A DNA stretch of 64,000 nucleotides from Methylorubrum extorquens. Lineage in GTDB: Bacteria > Pseudomonadota > Alphaproteobacteria > Rhizobiales > Beijerinckiaceae. The DNA lies in NCBI RefSeq assembly GCF_024169925.1, contig NZ_JALJXF010000001.1, positions 1,432,001 through 1,496,000 of the forward strand, read 5' to 3'. The position numbers were made by a program, and so were the translations under genes. Of this stretch, positions 1 through 8,396 are shown in pieces; positions within the stretch are counted from its first letter, which is position 1, and every line of letters starts with the position of its first letter. The notes beneath the pieces were generated by a model. That model was not told where the DNA came from. It searched no databases and was given only the letters and a program-made list of their open reading frames with translations.

Positions 1-1242
1 CCCGACCTGCCGGCCGACACCCCGACCCGGACGATCGCGCGCGTCGGCATCATCGGCGCCGGCACGATGGGCGGCGGTATCGCCATGAACTTCCTCAATG
101 CCGGCCTGCCCGTGACCATCGTCGAGGCGGCGCCAGAGGCCCTGGAGCGCGGCTTGGGCATCATCCGCCGGAACTACGAGGCGAGCGCGAAGAAGGGCCG
201 CATCCGGTCCGAGGATGTGGCTGCGCGCATGGCACTTCTCACCGACAGCCTCGATTTCGACGCGCTGTCGGAGTGCGACCTCGTCATCGAGGCGGTCTAC
301 GAGGACATGGCGATCAAGCGCTCGATCTTCGAACGCCTCGACCGCATCGCCAAGCCTGGCGCGATTCTCGCCACCAACACCTCCTTCCTCAATGTCGATG
401 CCATCGCCGCGGTGACGCGGCGCCCCCAAGACGTGATCGGGCTGCACTTCTTCTCGCCGGCCAACGTCATGCGTCTCCTCGAAGTCGTGCGGGCGGAGAA
501 GACCGCGCCGGACGTGGTCGCGACGGCGATGCGGCTCGCCCGCACCATCGGTAAGATCGCGGTGCAGGTCGGCGTCTGCCACGGCTTCGTTGGCAACCGT
601 CTGCTCGACCAGCGTCAGCGGGAGGCCGACCGGCTGATCCTCGACGGGGCGCGGCCCTCGGACGTCGATCGGGTGATCCAGGGCTTCGGCCTGCCGATGG
701 GTCCGTTCGCGATGATGGATCTGGTCGGGCTCGACCTCGGCTGGTCGCGCGAGATCTCGCGCGGCGAGAGCGTGCGCGACATCCTGTGCGAGCGCGACCG
801 GCGCGGCCAGAAGACGGGAGCCGGCTTCTACGATTACGACGAGGCCCGGCGGGCGACGCCCTCGCCGGAGGCCGAGGCGGTGATCCGCGAGGTCGCCAAG
901 CGCCGCGGCATCCCGCAGCGGAGCGTGTCCGACCAGGAAATTCTGGAGCGCTGTCTCTATCTGATGGTCAATGAGGGCGCGAAGATCCTGGCAGAGGGCA
1001 AAGCGTGGCGCGCCTCCGACATCGACGTCGTCTGGATCAACGGCTTCGGCTGGCCAGTCTATATGGGCGGGCCGATGCACTGGGGCGACACGGTCGGCCT
1101 GCCCAGGATCGTCGAGACGCTGCGGAATCTCGAGCTGGCGCATGGGCCGGATTTCCAGCCCGCGCCCCTGCTCGAAGAACTGGCGGCCGAGGGCAGTACC
1201 TTCGCCGCGTTTGACCGGCAGCGCAGCACACGGCGGTTCTGA
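1..1242 (+). CDS. 3-hydroxyacyl-CoA dehydrogenase, C-terminal part of a FadJ/FadB-type protein (5' end outside window)
   Basis: The reading frame is open from base 1, so the start lies upstream. The first visible residues lead directly into a Rossmann dinucleotide loop ([13 protein letters not shown]), which puts the NAD-binding domain at about residues 15-195 of the visible part. The HFFSPANVM segment carries the catalytic His of the 3-hydroxyacyl-CoA dehydrogenase fold, and two C-terminal helical domains follow up to residue 413. The family oxidises (S)-3-hydroxyacyl-CoA to 3-ketoacyl-CoA with NAD+. In multifunctional alpha subunits an enoyl-CoA hydratase domain precedes this part, which would explain a frame that runs off the edge. 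The gene fits the beta-oxidation context at 22-27 kb. A stand-alone dehydrogenase starting just upstream cannot be excluded. Confidence 0.9.
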   Translation, partial: PDLPADTPTRTIARVGIIGAGTMGGGIAMNFLNAGLPVTIVEAAPEALERGLGIIRRNYEASAKKGRIRSEDVAARMALLTDSLDFDALSECDLVIEAVYEDMAIKRSIFERLDRIAKPGAILATNTSFLNVDAIAAVTRRPQDVIGLHFFSPANVMRLLEVVRAEKTAPDVVATAMRLARTIGKIAVQVGVCHGFVGNRLLDQRQREADRLILDGARPSDVDRVIQGFGLPMGPFAMMDLVGLDLGWSREISRGESVRDILCERDRRGQKTGAGFYDYDEARRATPSPEAEAVIREVAKRRGIPQRSVSDQEILERCLYLMVNEGAKILAEGKAWRASDIDVVWINGFGWPVYMGGPMHWGDTVGLPRIVETLRNLELAHGPDFQPAPLLEELAAEGSTFAAFDRQRSTRRF

Positions 1243-1297
1243 CGCTCGGACCCTTACGACACAGGTCGGCGACGCTTCCTTTCGTCACCGACCGTCT

Positions 1298-2212
1298 TCA
1301 GAGACCCTGCGCGTCGAGCCAGCGGTTCAGCACCTGCGCGCCGACCGAGGCACGTGGCCCGAGCATCGGGCAGTGGCCGGCGCCCGCGATGCTGTCGAGG
1401 TCGGCACCGTGATAGAGCGCCGTGCGCGCTGCTGCAGCCGAATCGACGAGGCGGTCGTCCGATCCGTGCAGGACGAGCGTGGGAAGCCCGATGCCCCAGG
1501 CAGGCAGTACCGGCAGCGGGATGTAGGCCTGGGCGAGGCTCGTGAACGAGCCGAGGCACAAAGTCAGGAAGGTGTCCGTGCCGATGCGCGCGGCGTAAGC
1601 TGCGGCGACGGCCGGCTCGATGCCCGTGCCGAACATCGCGTCGTGGTGGTCGAAATCCGGCGTCCGGCCGAACTGTCCCGCCAGCGCCTCGAGCCACAAC
1701 GACAGCCCGAGTTGCGGGCCGGCCAGCGCCAGCCCCTCGGGTGGCAGCGATCCGACTAGGACGAGACCGCGCAAGGCGAGGTGGCCGGCGAGGATCGACG
1801 TCAACAGATGCTGCGCGAGGAGACCGCCGATCGAGTGGGCGACGAGGACGGGCGGCTCGGGCATCGCCCGGATCGCGAGGGCGAGATCCTCGGCAAAATC
1901 GTGCAGTCCGGTCCAGGGGAGGGCGGCACGACCCTCGCTGGTGCCGTGGCCGCGCAGAGAGACGGCGGCGACGAGGCGCCCCGTCTCGCCGAGCGCGTGC
2001 ATCCAAGTCTCCTCCCAGCACCACGCCCCGGTGAAGGCGCCGTGGACCAGCAGGACCGGAGGCAGGCCGGAGGGCCGCTCCGGGTGACGGATCAGGACCT
2101 CCAGCGACGGGCCGGACGGCCGGGTCAGTCGGCCGGGCGTGATTGGTACCGTCCCCTCCATCGTGGACGCGGCGGAGCGTGCCGGTGAACCGGCGGCCTC
2201 AATCTCGAACAT
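1298..2212 (-). CDS. alpha/beta hydrolase
   Basis: This is a 304-residue alpha/beta-hydrolase. The oxyanion strand is LLVHGAFTGAW near residue 55. The nucleophile elbow is AHSIGG (Ser), the acid is in HGSDDRLV, and the final His is in GAGHCPML near the C-terminus, so the triad is complete. No signal peptide is visible, so it is probably cytoplasmic. The frame stays open up to 2548, but that extension is Arg/Pro-rich shadow sequence lying under the neighbouring gene. The ATG at 2212 (MFEIEA) sits 11 bp after the stop of the phasin-hydrolase and is preferred; the ATG at 2161 is an alternative. It probably forms an operon with that gene. The substrate is unknown; an ester, lactone or hydroxyacyl oligomer would suit the context. 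Confidence 0.82.
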   Translation of the reverse strand: MFEIEAAGSPARSAASTMEGTVPITPGRLTRPSGPSLEVLIRHPERPSGLPPVLLVHGAFTGAWCWEETWMHALGETGRLVAAVSLRGHGTSEGRAALPWTGLHDFAEDLALAIRAMPEPPVLVAHSIGGLLAQHLLTSILAGHLALRGLVLVGSLPPEGLALAGPQLGLSLWLEALAGQFGRTPDFDHHDAMFGTGIEPAVAAAYAARIGTDTFLTLCLGSFTSLAQAYIPLPVLPAWGIGLPTLVLHGSDDRLVDSAAAARTALYHGADLDSIAGAGHCPMLGPRASVGAQVLNRWLDAQGL

Positions 2213-2223
2213 CGCAGAGGGCC

Positions 2224-3558
2224 TTATCGCGTCGAGCCGAGCCAATCGGTGACGATCCGGATCTGGCCCACGTCGAGGAGCGCCGGGGCATGGCCGCAGC
2301 CGGGAATCGTGACGAGGCGCGCCCTCGGGCCGCGGCTGGTCATCTCCGCCGCGGTCTCCGCCAACAGCAGTTCCGATGTCTCGCCCCGCAGGAGCAGGAC
2401 GGGGCAGGTGATTGCGTCCCAGGTCTCCCAGAGGCTGACATCGTAGACGCGGCCGGGGCGGAAGGCGTTGCCGATGCCGGGATCGTAGTGCGGCCGGAAG
2501 CCACCGCTCCCGTCCGGTACGATGCTGTGCTCGGTGAGGTGGCGCCACTGCGCCTCGGTGAGAGGGCCGAACGGCGCGTGAATCCGGCGCAGCCGCGCCT
2601 CGGCCTCCTCAAGGCTCGCGTAGCGCGCCGGCGCTTCGAGCAGGTTGTTGCCGATGGCCCGCACCGGGGCATGCGGCAGGAACGGCCCGATATCGTTGAC
2701 GACGAGGCGCCGGATCGGGGTGCCTTCGGCGGCGGCGAGCGCCATGCCGATCATCCCGCCCATCGAGGTGCCGACCCAATCGACCTGCTCGACGCCGAGA
2801 TGCGCGATCAGCAGCGCCATGTCGCTCGCGTACTGGGGCAGGCCGTACGCCTCCGGATCCTTCAGCCATCCGCTATGCCCGCGCCCGACGATGTCCGGAC
2901 AGACGACGCGGTAGCCGCGTGCGGCGAGCGCAGGGGCGAGAGCATCGAAATCGCGTCCCTGGCGGGTCAGACCGTGGACGCAGACGACGACCTCGGACGC
3001 ATTCGGCTCCCCCCACTCGACATAGGCGATCTCGTGGAAGCGGCCCTGTGAGAGGCCGCGGGTGCGGCGGCGGCGGAAGGGGCGGTCGACGGCCGGGCTC
3101 TCCTCAAGCGACGTCGCCCTGGTCCAGGGCGAAACCCAGGAACGGGTCTCGCCGCCCAGCATCGCGCCGCCCGCCGCGTGATGGAGATCGATGATCTGCC
3201 GGGTCGAGCGTTTCGATTGCTCACGCAGATACGCCGCCTGGATCGCGAAGAACTCACCGGGACCCGAGGCCTGCAGCAGCCGCTCGGCGCAGTCGAAACC
3301 GGCCTTGAGGTTGGTGTCGGAGGCGATCATCACCTGCTGGGCGATCCCGCGCAGACTGCTCCAGCCACGGCCGGTGCCGCCCGAAGCCGCGTGCCCGATC
3401 TCGGAACGGCCCATCGACGATTCGAGCATCTGGACCGCCCCCTCGGCCGCTTCGACAATCCGCCGATAGGCAGAACGGGTCGCCCTCAGTTGCTGGAGGG
3501 CCAACCGGCCCCCGAGAGCCCGATGCGCCTTCTCGGGGGCTTCATTCGTCACCGTCAT
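2224..3558 (-). CDS. phasin-domain / alpha/beta-hydrolase fusion protein
   Basis: The protein has 444 residues and two clear parts. Residues about 25-130 are helical and match the Phasin_2 pattern: a run FDCAERLLQASGPGEFFAIQ followed by AYLREQSKRSTRQ, like the granule-binding helices of PHA phasins. Residues about 160-444 are an alpha/beta hydrolase with CVHGLTRQG, the elbow GTSMGG (Ser) and a late GCGHAPALL (His). Phasins coat polyhydroxyalkanoate granules, so I infer a hydrolase tethered to the granule, for example an intracellular PHA or oligomer hydrolase or a thioesterase. The linker is Arg-rich (RPFRRRRTRG). A palindrome shared with the acyl-CoA dehydrogenase operon lies about 100 bp upstream of the start. 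Both domain calls rest on motif reading, not on a profile search. Confidence 0.82.
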   Translation of the reverse strand: MTVTNEAPEKAHRALGGRLALQQLRATRSAYRRIVEAAEGAVQMLESSMGRSEIGHAASGGTGRGWSSLRGIAQQVMIASDTNLKAGFDCAERLLQASGPGEFFAIQAAYLREQSKRSTRQIIDLHHAAGGAMLGGETRSWVSPWTRATSLEESPAVDRPFRRRRTRGLSQGRFHEIAYVEWGEPNASEVVVCVHGLTRQGRDFDALAPALAARGYRVVCPDIVGRGHSGWLKDPEAYGLPQYASDMALLIAHLGVEQVDWVGTSMGGMIGMALAAAEGTPIRRLVVNDIGPFLPHAPVRAIGNNLLEAPARYASLEEAEARLRRIHAPFGPLTEAQWRHLTEHSIVPDGSGGFRPHYDPGIGNAFRPGRVYDVSLWETWDAITCPVLLLRGETSELLLAETAAEMTSRGPRARLVTIPGCGHAPALLDVGQIRIVTDWLGSTR

Positions 3559-3653
3559 GCCAATCCTGCCGTGACGCCGCAGGCCGTTTCCGCCCGCCGA
3601 TCTCGACGCGCGCGGATGGCTGTGCCCCGGCGGGGTCGTTACAAACGCCCGAA

Positions 3654-3675
3654 AAAATCGAGCGAGCGCTCGCTT
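3654..3675. promoter_or_regulatory. candidate operator palindrome upstream of the phasin-hydrolase
   Basis: A perfect 14-bp palindrome (AGCGAGC/GCTCGCT, 3661-3674) is flanked by an A-run on the left and a T-run on the right. The 19-bp string at 3654-3672 is identical to 27196-27214, upstream of the acyl-CoA dehydrogenase. GAGCG/CGCTC-type palindromes are common for TetR-family regulators, and a TetR gene lies beside the second copy. The A/T runs could also let the hairpin act as a terminator, but no gene ends here. Confidence 0.6.
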
Positions 3676-3830
3676 TTTGTCTAGCGCTGGGCTATCGTCC
3701 TTGCAACCGGAGTGTTCCTTCGATGCCCAGGCACGGCATGAAACCTCACGAGCACGACGCGTCGACGGCGCGGGCGGATGGCTCGTGCCGGACGGGCGGG
3801 ATCGTGTGGCGGAGGGGAGAGCGGCTGGCG

Positions 3831-4541
3831 TCAGCGCAGGCGGCGCGCCAGCGAGCGCTTCCGGCTCTCCTCGTCAGCTCCCCTGCGCAGCGCCTCGAGC
3901 TTGGACACGAACTTGATCGAAGCGCGTCGGATGTGCTCGCGCCCGAGGCGCTCAGCGGCCTCGGGATCGTTGCCGATGATGGCATCGAGAATGGCCGCGT
4001 GCTCATCCCAGACCCGGGCATCGACACCGCGATCGACCCGCAACACCTCACCCATGATCCGGCGCATGTGATGCCAGTAAGGGCGGGCCGCCTCCTCAAT
4101 CGCGCGATTCCTCGACAGCGCATTGACGAACTGGTGAAAAGCGATGTCCTCCGCGATCTGTTCAGCGACCGCGCCGCTGGCCACCGCCGCTCGACCGCGC
4201 TCGAGGATCTCGCGACCGGCCCCGGCCTCTCGGGGCGAGCGCTCGGCTGCCAGACGGCAGGCGAGACCGTCGAGCACTTCGCGGATCTCGTAGGCGCTTC
4301 GCACGAAGTCGATATCGAGTTCGGCCACGACGACACCGCGCTTGGGCGCGTTGATGACGAAGCCGCGGTCGCGCAGCAGCGCCAGGGCCTGCTGCACCGG
4401 CTGGCGCGAGACGTCGTAGGCCTCGGCGAGTTCATCCTGGATGAGGCGGGTGTTCGCCGGCAGCGTCCCGTCACAGATCTCGGAAAGAATCCGATCGTAG
4501 ATCTGTCCGACGAGCGTCGGCACCAATGTCACACTTTGCAT
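3831..4541 (-). CDS. GntR-family transcriptional regulator, FCD (FadR-like) subgroup
   Basis: The protein has 236 residues. The N-terminal winged helix-turn-helix (about 10-75) shows the typical TRLIQDELAEAYDVSRQPVQQAL pattern in two stretches, followed by the wing GFVINAPKRG. The helical FCD domain (about 85-220) keeps the metal-binding positions DIAFHQFV, a central histidine pair (WHHM) and EHAAILDAI. It is divergent from aldA across a 443-bp AT-rich gap and is the natural candidate to control it, with an organic acid as effector. The frame extends to a TTG at 4562, but the ATG at 4541 begins where homology would be expected. Start choice is moderately certain. Confidence 0.88.
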   Translation of the reverse strand: MQSVTLVPTLVGQIYDRILSEICDGTLPANTRLIQDELAEAYDVSRQPVQQALALLRDRGFVINAPKRGVVVAELDIDFVRSAYEIREVLDGLACRLAAERSPREAGAGREILERGRAAVASGAVAEQIAEDIAFHQFVNALSRNRAIEEAARPYWHHMRRIMGEVLRVDRGVDARVWDEHAAILDAIIGNDPEAAERLGREHIRRASIKFVSKLEALRRGADEESRKRSLARRLR

Positions 4542-4593
4542 CCAAACCGAACCGGTTCTCAAACTCTGTCGTTCGACGCGCTATCCCGCCCAC

Positions 4594-4633
4594 TTGCAGT
4601 AAAGTTCAAATTCGGTATACGAATTTCGAATTC
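4594..4633 (+). promoter_or_regulatory. AT-rich candidate promoter/operator in the gntR-aldA divergent gap
   Basis: The 4542-4984 gap contains no supported gene. Its most distinctive part is an AT-rich island in otherwise GC-rich DNA. TTGCAG (4594-4599) lies 16 bp before TATACG (4616-4621), a sigma-70-like pair. The second box is inside TTCGGTATACGAA (4611-4623), a near-palindrome of the GTATAC type bound by many FCD-GntR proteins, and TTCGAATTC follows at 4625-4633. I infer an operator overlapping the promoter. The 5' leader to aldA would be about 360 nt, which is long. Confidence 0.35.
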
Positions 4634-4984
4634 AAACTGCGCGGTCTCGAGCATGCGCTCATGCTGTCCTTTCATCAGCAATGGTCCGCCGACAGGCAAG
4701 TCCTCTCTTTATGGCAACGGTTCGGACGGCGCCGTGTCGGGATCGGAACGCGCTCAAATTGGCGCGATCAGGGTGAGGCGCTTGCCCGCTAAGGTGAACG
4801 ATCCTGACATTCGGCGCGTCGCACGGCGACGTTCGACCCGCGCGAGATACCCGGTCGCAAACCTTGCGAGTGGAGTAAGGCGGCATGTTCCGAAGATCGG
4901 AGGCAGCGCCGCACCAATCTAGGCTGCAACGGGCTCGATCGAAGACTGGGCGGCAAAAATGCCAAAAAATATAGGGAGGAAAAT

Positions 4985-6424
4985 TTGAACGCGCCCCTTT
5001 CGAACTACATCAACGGAAAGCTTATCGCGAGCAAGTCGTTCGATATGCTGCCGGTCTTCAACCCGTCGACCGGCCGCGTCATCTCCGAAATGCCGGTCTC
5101 GACCAGCGACATGGTCGAAGAAGCCGTGTCGGCGGCGCGCAAGGCGCAGGTTTCCTGGGGACAACGTCCCGCCATTCAGCGCGCCAACGTGCTACGCGCG
5201 ATCTCGGCACGGATCCGCGAGCGGGGCGAGCCGATAGCCCGGATCATCTCGGAGGAGCAGGGCAAGCTTCTCGGCCTCGCCAAGGTCGAGGTCGCTTTTG
5301 CTGCCGACTACCTCGACTACATGGCCGAGTGGGCCCGCCGCATCGAGGGCGAGATCATCGAGAGCGACCGGCCGGGCGAGAACATCTTCCTGTTCCGCAA
5401 GCCCGTCGGCGTCGTCGGCGCGATCCTGCCCTGGAACTTCCCGTTCTTCCTCATCGTGCGCAAGCTCGGACCCGCGCTGGTGACCGGCAACAGCATCGTC
5501 ATCAAGCCGAGCGAGGAAACACCCCTCAACGCGGCGGCCTTCATCGAGTTGCTCGACGGCCTCGACATCCCCGAGGGCCTGATCAACTTCGTCTACGGCA
5601 CCGGCGCGGGCGTCGGCGAGGCGATCTGCGCCCATCCCCACGTCGACCTGATCAGCTTCACCGGCAGCGCCGCGACGGGCGCGCGGATCATGGCGACGGC
5701 GGCGCGCAACATCACCAAGGTCAACCTCGAACTCGGCGGCAAGGCCCCGGCGATCGTCCTCAAGGATGCCGACCTCGACAAGGCCGCCAAGGCGGTGGCC
5801 GCCTCGCGCACGCTCAATAGCGGCCAGGTCTGCAACGCGGCCGAGCGCGTCTATGTCGAACGGCAGGTCGCCGAGGAATTCGGAGCCCGCGTCACCGAGG
5901 AGATGAAGCGGATCCGCGTCGGCGATCCGCTCGGCGGCTCCGAGGTGGAGATGGGGCCGATGATCAACCAGGCCGGCGTCCGAAAGGTCGAGGAACTGGT
6001 GCAGTCGGCGCTGAGCAGCGGCGCCACGGTGACGACCGGTGGCCGGGGCACGGCCGACGAGGGCAAGGGCACCTTCTACGAGCCGACCGTGCTGACAGGC
6101 TGCCATCAGGACATGGACGTGATGCGCAAGGAGATCTTCGGTCCGGTTCTGCCCATCATGGCCGTCGACAGTCTGGAGGAGGCGATCAGCCTTGCCAACG
6201 ACACCGAGTACGGCCTGACATCATCGATCTACACCGAAAGCCTGTCCAGCGCCCTGAAGGCGAGCCGCGAGCTGAGCTTCGGCGAGACCTACGTCAACCG
6301 CGAGAACTTCGAGGCGATGCAGGGATTCCATGCCGGGAACCGGAAGTCCGGTATCGGCGGCGCGGATGGCAAGCACGGGCTCTACGAGTACACGAGCACG
6401 CATGTTGTATATATCCAGACCTAA
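4985..6424 (+). CDS. aldA: aldehyde dehydrogenase, lactaldehyde/glycolaldehyde dehydrogenase (AldA) type
   Basis: The protein has 479 residues, the usual family length, and matches E. coli AldA closely from memory over its whole length: WARRIEGEII near residue 115, PWNFPFFLI, the NAD loop FTGSAATG, the general base in LELGGKAP, the catalytic Cys in NSGQVCNAAE, and the C-terminal ENFEAMQGFHAG. It oxidises small 2-hydroxy aldehydes such as lactaldehyde or glycolaldehyde to acids with NAD+ in the cytoplasm. The start is TTG, chosen because GGGAGGA sits 4 bp upstream and the N-terminus MNAPLSNYINGK aligns with the family. It is followed 94 bp later by an outer-membrane channel gene. Family membership is firm; the exact substrate is inferred. 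Confidence 0.93.
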   Translation: MNAPLSNYINGKLIASKSFDMLPVFNPSTGRVISEMPVSTSDMVEEAVSAARKAQVSWGQRPAIQRANVLRAISARIRERGEPIARIISEEQGKLLGLAKVEVAFAADYLDYMAEWARRIEGEIIESDRPGENIFLFRKPVGVVGAILPWNFPFFLIVRKLGPALVTGNSIVIKPSEETPLNAAAFIELLDGLDIPEGLINFVYGTGAGVGEAICAHPHVDLISFTGSAATGARIMATAARNITKVNLELGGKAPAIVLKDADLDKAAKAVAASRTLNSGQVCNAAERVYVERQVAEEFGARVTEEMKRIRVGDPLGGSEVEMGPMINQAGVRKVEELVQSALSSGATVTTGGRGTADEGKGTFYEPTVLTGCHQDMDVMRKEIFGPVLPIMAVDSLEEAISLANDTEYGLTSSIYTESLSSALKASRELSFGETYVNRENFEAMQGFHAGNRKSGIGGADGKHGLYEYTSTHVVYIQT

Positions 6425-6444
6425 ATCAAACTTTGAGACCTATA

Positions 6445-6491
6445 TTGCATAACTGCAACAGACATGTCGGCGAAGCTGTGAGATATATAAT
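6445..6491 (+). promoter_or_regulatory. AT-rich control region before the outer-membrane channel gene
   Basis: TTGCA-TAAC-TGCAA (6445-6458) is an inverted repeat, and TATAAT (6486-6491) is a perfect -10 box 27 bp before the GTG start. No good -35 box is seen at 17 bp, so an activator-dependent promoter is possible. The short gap argues that the gene can be expressed apart from aldA. Confidence 0.35.
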
Positions 6492-6518
6492 ATACTGAAG
6501 TAAAAACGGGGGCAGCTC

Positions 6519-7412
6519 GTGAGGAAATATGCAGCTTTCGCGATCTCGGCGGCGGTGACTTTGGGGGGACTTGCCCTTCAGGCCACCGCCACCAAGGCAG
6601 CCGACATCACCTTCGGCATCATCGGACCGCGCGAGTACGAATTGCCGGTCAACTACAAGGACTTCTTCGCCTTCGTTCAATACACCGGCACAAACTCGAC
6701 CTCGCAGTTCTTCGACCAAAGCGGCAACTTGTCGAGCGTGCCGCGCCAGAACTTGACGGTGGGCTTGAGCAAGTTCGTCTGGTTCACCACAATCGACTCG
6801 CTGCCCGGCGTCGGCATCGCCCTCGAAGCGATCCTGCCGGAAGTCTATCTCGGCACGCGCGGCGCCAAGGAGCGGTTCGGGTTCGGCGACACCATCTGGG
6901 GCTTCGCAACCTGGATCAAGCCGACCGACAACAGCACTCTCGGCTTTCAGTCCTTCATCCAGGCGCCGATCGGCGGCGACTACTTCACCAACCGCTTCTA
7001 CGCCAACTATTCCAGCATCTTGTTCGATGTTCAGGGCGAGCACCTGAGCTTCACCGGCGATGTCGGCGGCGTCTTCCGCGGCGACCAGGATCCCGCCGGT
7101 CCCGGCGGGGTGGTGGTCAGCCCCGGCACGACGTTCCACACGAACCTGCGCCTCGGCTACAAGCTCGGCATCCCGGCCTTCCCGGTCGAGCCGTTCCTCG
7201 CGCTCGACTACCAGTATAACACGGCGGCCCGCGTCACCGCGTCCAACCTGATCGTCCCAAACAGCCAGAATCAGGATCTGGCGCTCGGCGCCGGCTTGGC
7301 CATCCTCTACGATCCCAAGCAGTCCTTCACGATCCGCTACTCGCGGAGTGTCTACGGCGAAAACACGTTCCCCACCAACGCAGTCTTTCTGAAGTACGTC
7401 TACATACCTTGA
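6519..7412 (+). CDS. outer-membrane channel, phenol-degradation meta-pathway (MetA/SphA-like) family
   Basis: The protein has 297 residues with a clear signal peptide (MRKYAAFAISAAVTLGGLAL, cleavage after ATKA). The mature part alternates aromatic and polar residues as in a beta-barrel (YANYSSILFDVQGEHLSFTG, LALDYQYNTAARVT) and ends in an odd-numbered strand with aromatic residues (FLKYVYIP). This fits the 'transporter' family often placed beside catabolic clusters, which forms outer-membrane pores for hydrophobic or organic substrates. The start is GTG with a G-rich ribosome site (GGGGGCAG). A second member lies at 38683-39573. The transported compound is unknown. Confidence 0.75.
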   Translation: MRKYAAFAISAAVTLGGLALQATATKAADITFGIIGPREYELPVNYKDFFAFVQYTGTNSTSQFFDQSGNLSSVPRQNLTVGLSKFVWFTTIDSLPGVGIALEAILPEVYLGTRGAKERFGFGDTIWGFATWIKPTDNSTLGFQSFIQAPIGGDYFTNRFYANYSSILFDVQGEHLSFTGDVGGVFRGDQDPAGPGGVVVSPGTTFHTNLRLGYKLGIPAFPVEPFLALDYQYNTAARVTASNLIVPNSQNQDLALGAGLAILYDPKQSFTIRYSRSVYGENTFPTNAVFLKYVYIP

Positions 7413-7425
7413 CTGTAAAAAACCC

Positions 7426-7453
7426 TTGCAATGATGTTTTTTCTTGGGATAAT
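7426..7453 (+). promoter_or_regulatory. candidate sigma-70-like promoter for the Rieske-PQQ operon
   Basis: TTGCAA (7426-7431) and GATAAT (7448-7453) are separated by 16 bp in an AT-rich patch directly after the channel gene. The rest of the 255-bp gap (7413-7667) becomes very GC-rich and can fold (GGCCCGGTCCCTCCGGGCC near 7575), so a structured 5' leader of about 200 nt is likely. No other element was recognised there. Confidence 0.35.
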
Positions 7454-7667
7454 ATCTTAAATAGATGAGAAGTCCGGGCGCTTTATTAATAAGCATCCGG
7501 ATTCGGCTGAAGCATTCACCATAGATTGCCGGCCGGTCATGCCAATATGCGGCGCTTCACGGGGATCTCACGAACGGCCCGGTCCCTCCGGGCCCCTCCG
7601 CCCGACGCCTGGGCGGGGGCCGTGGCATCCGAAACGCCTCGTTTGGCGAGCAGAGGAAACGAACAGG

Positions 7668-8234
7668 ATGTCGGCTTCGAAAAATCCGAAGATCATGATC
7701 GATCGCCGCACCGCGCTTCTCGGCGTGGCCGGCTGCTGCCTGGCGGCCGGCCCGGTCTGGGCGGGTCCCGAAGAGGATCTGCCGGCCAAAGGCGACACAC
7801 TCGTGTTCGACGACGGCCCGCTCGAGGGAAAGCCCGTCACGCTCGACGCGATCAAGGAGGGTGAACCCGCCCTCGCGATCGCCGTCGATACGGCCACCGG
7901 CACCAAGAAGACCGAGTCGCGCTTCGCCAAGATCGTCCTCGCGCGCGTGCCGGAGGCCGACATCGACGAGGACACGAAGCCCTTCACGGCGGACGGCGTC
8001 ATCGCCCTCTCGGCGATCTGCACGCACCAGGGCTGCTCCGTCACCGGCTGGAACGCCGAGAACAAATCCCTGCTCTGTTTCTGCCACGGCTCGGAATTCG
8101 TGCCGGGGGAGGGCGGGCGCGTCGAAAAGGGGCCGGCGCGCAAGCGCATCCCCGTCCTGCCGATCGCCAAGGGCGAGAAGGGCGAAGTCGTCATCACCGA
8201 AGGCTTCCGCGGCAAGCCCGGCCCCGGCGCCTGA
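7668..8234 (+). CDS. exported Rieske [2Fe-2S] protein
   Basis: The protein has 188 residues. DRRTALLG followed by a hydrophobic stretch and VWAG is a twin-arginine (Tat) signal, so the protein is probably folded with its cluster and exported. The Rieske motif is complete: Cys118-x-His120, then Cys137-x-x-His140, with the extra disulfide cysteines Cys123 and Cys139 (CTHQGC and CFCHGS), which is typical of high-potential Rieske centres. The frame is open to 7539, but that stretch is not coding-like; the ATG at 7668 follows an AGAGGAAACG ribosome site. It sits 162 bp before the PQQ dehydrogenase and may be its periplasmic electron acceptor, in place of or besides a cytochrome c. That partnership is inferred. 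Confidence 0.85.
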   Translation: MSASKNPKIMIDRRTALLGVAGCCLAAGPVWAGPEEDLPAKGDTLVFDDGPLEGKPVTLDAIKEGEPALAIAVDTATGTKKTESRFAKIVLARVPEADIDEDTKPFTADGVIALSAICTHQGCSVTGWNAENKSLLCFCHGSEFVPGEGGRVEKGPARKRIPVLPIAKGEKGEVVITEGFRGKPGPGA

Positions 8235-8396
8235 CGGCCTGACGGCCTGACACGCGGGGATACACCCGTCCCAACCTCCGCATCGAGATACGGACGGACC
8301 GCTGCGCGGCGGTCTCGACCGGACGAGCACAAGGAGATGCCGCCGCCGCCGCCGTGCGGGCATTTCGGAAAACCAAAAAGATTCGGGAGAGCAACG

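Noticed and set aside
2213..2548. N-terminal extension of the first alpha/beta hydrolase
   Set aside because: Arg/Pro/His-rich sequence overlapping the coding region of the phasin-hydrolase; the domain begins after ATG 2212.
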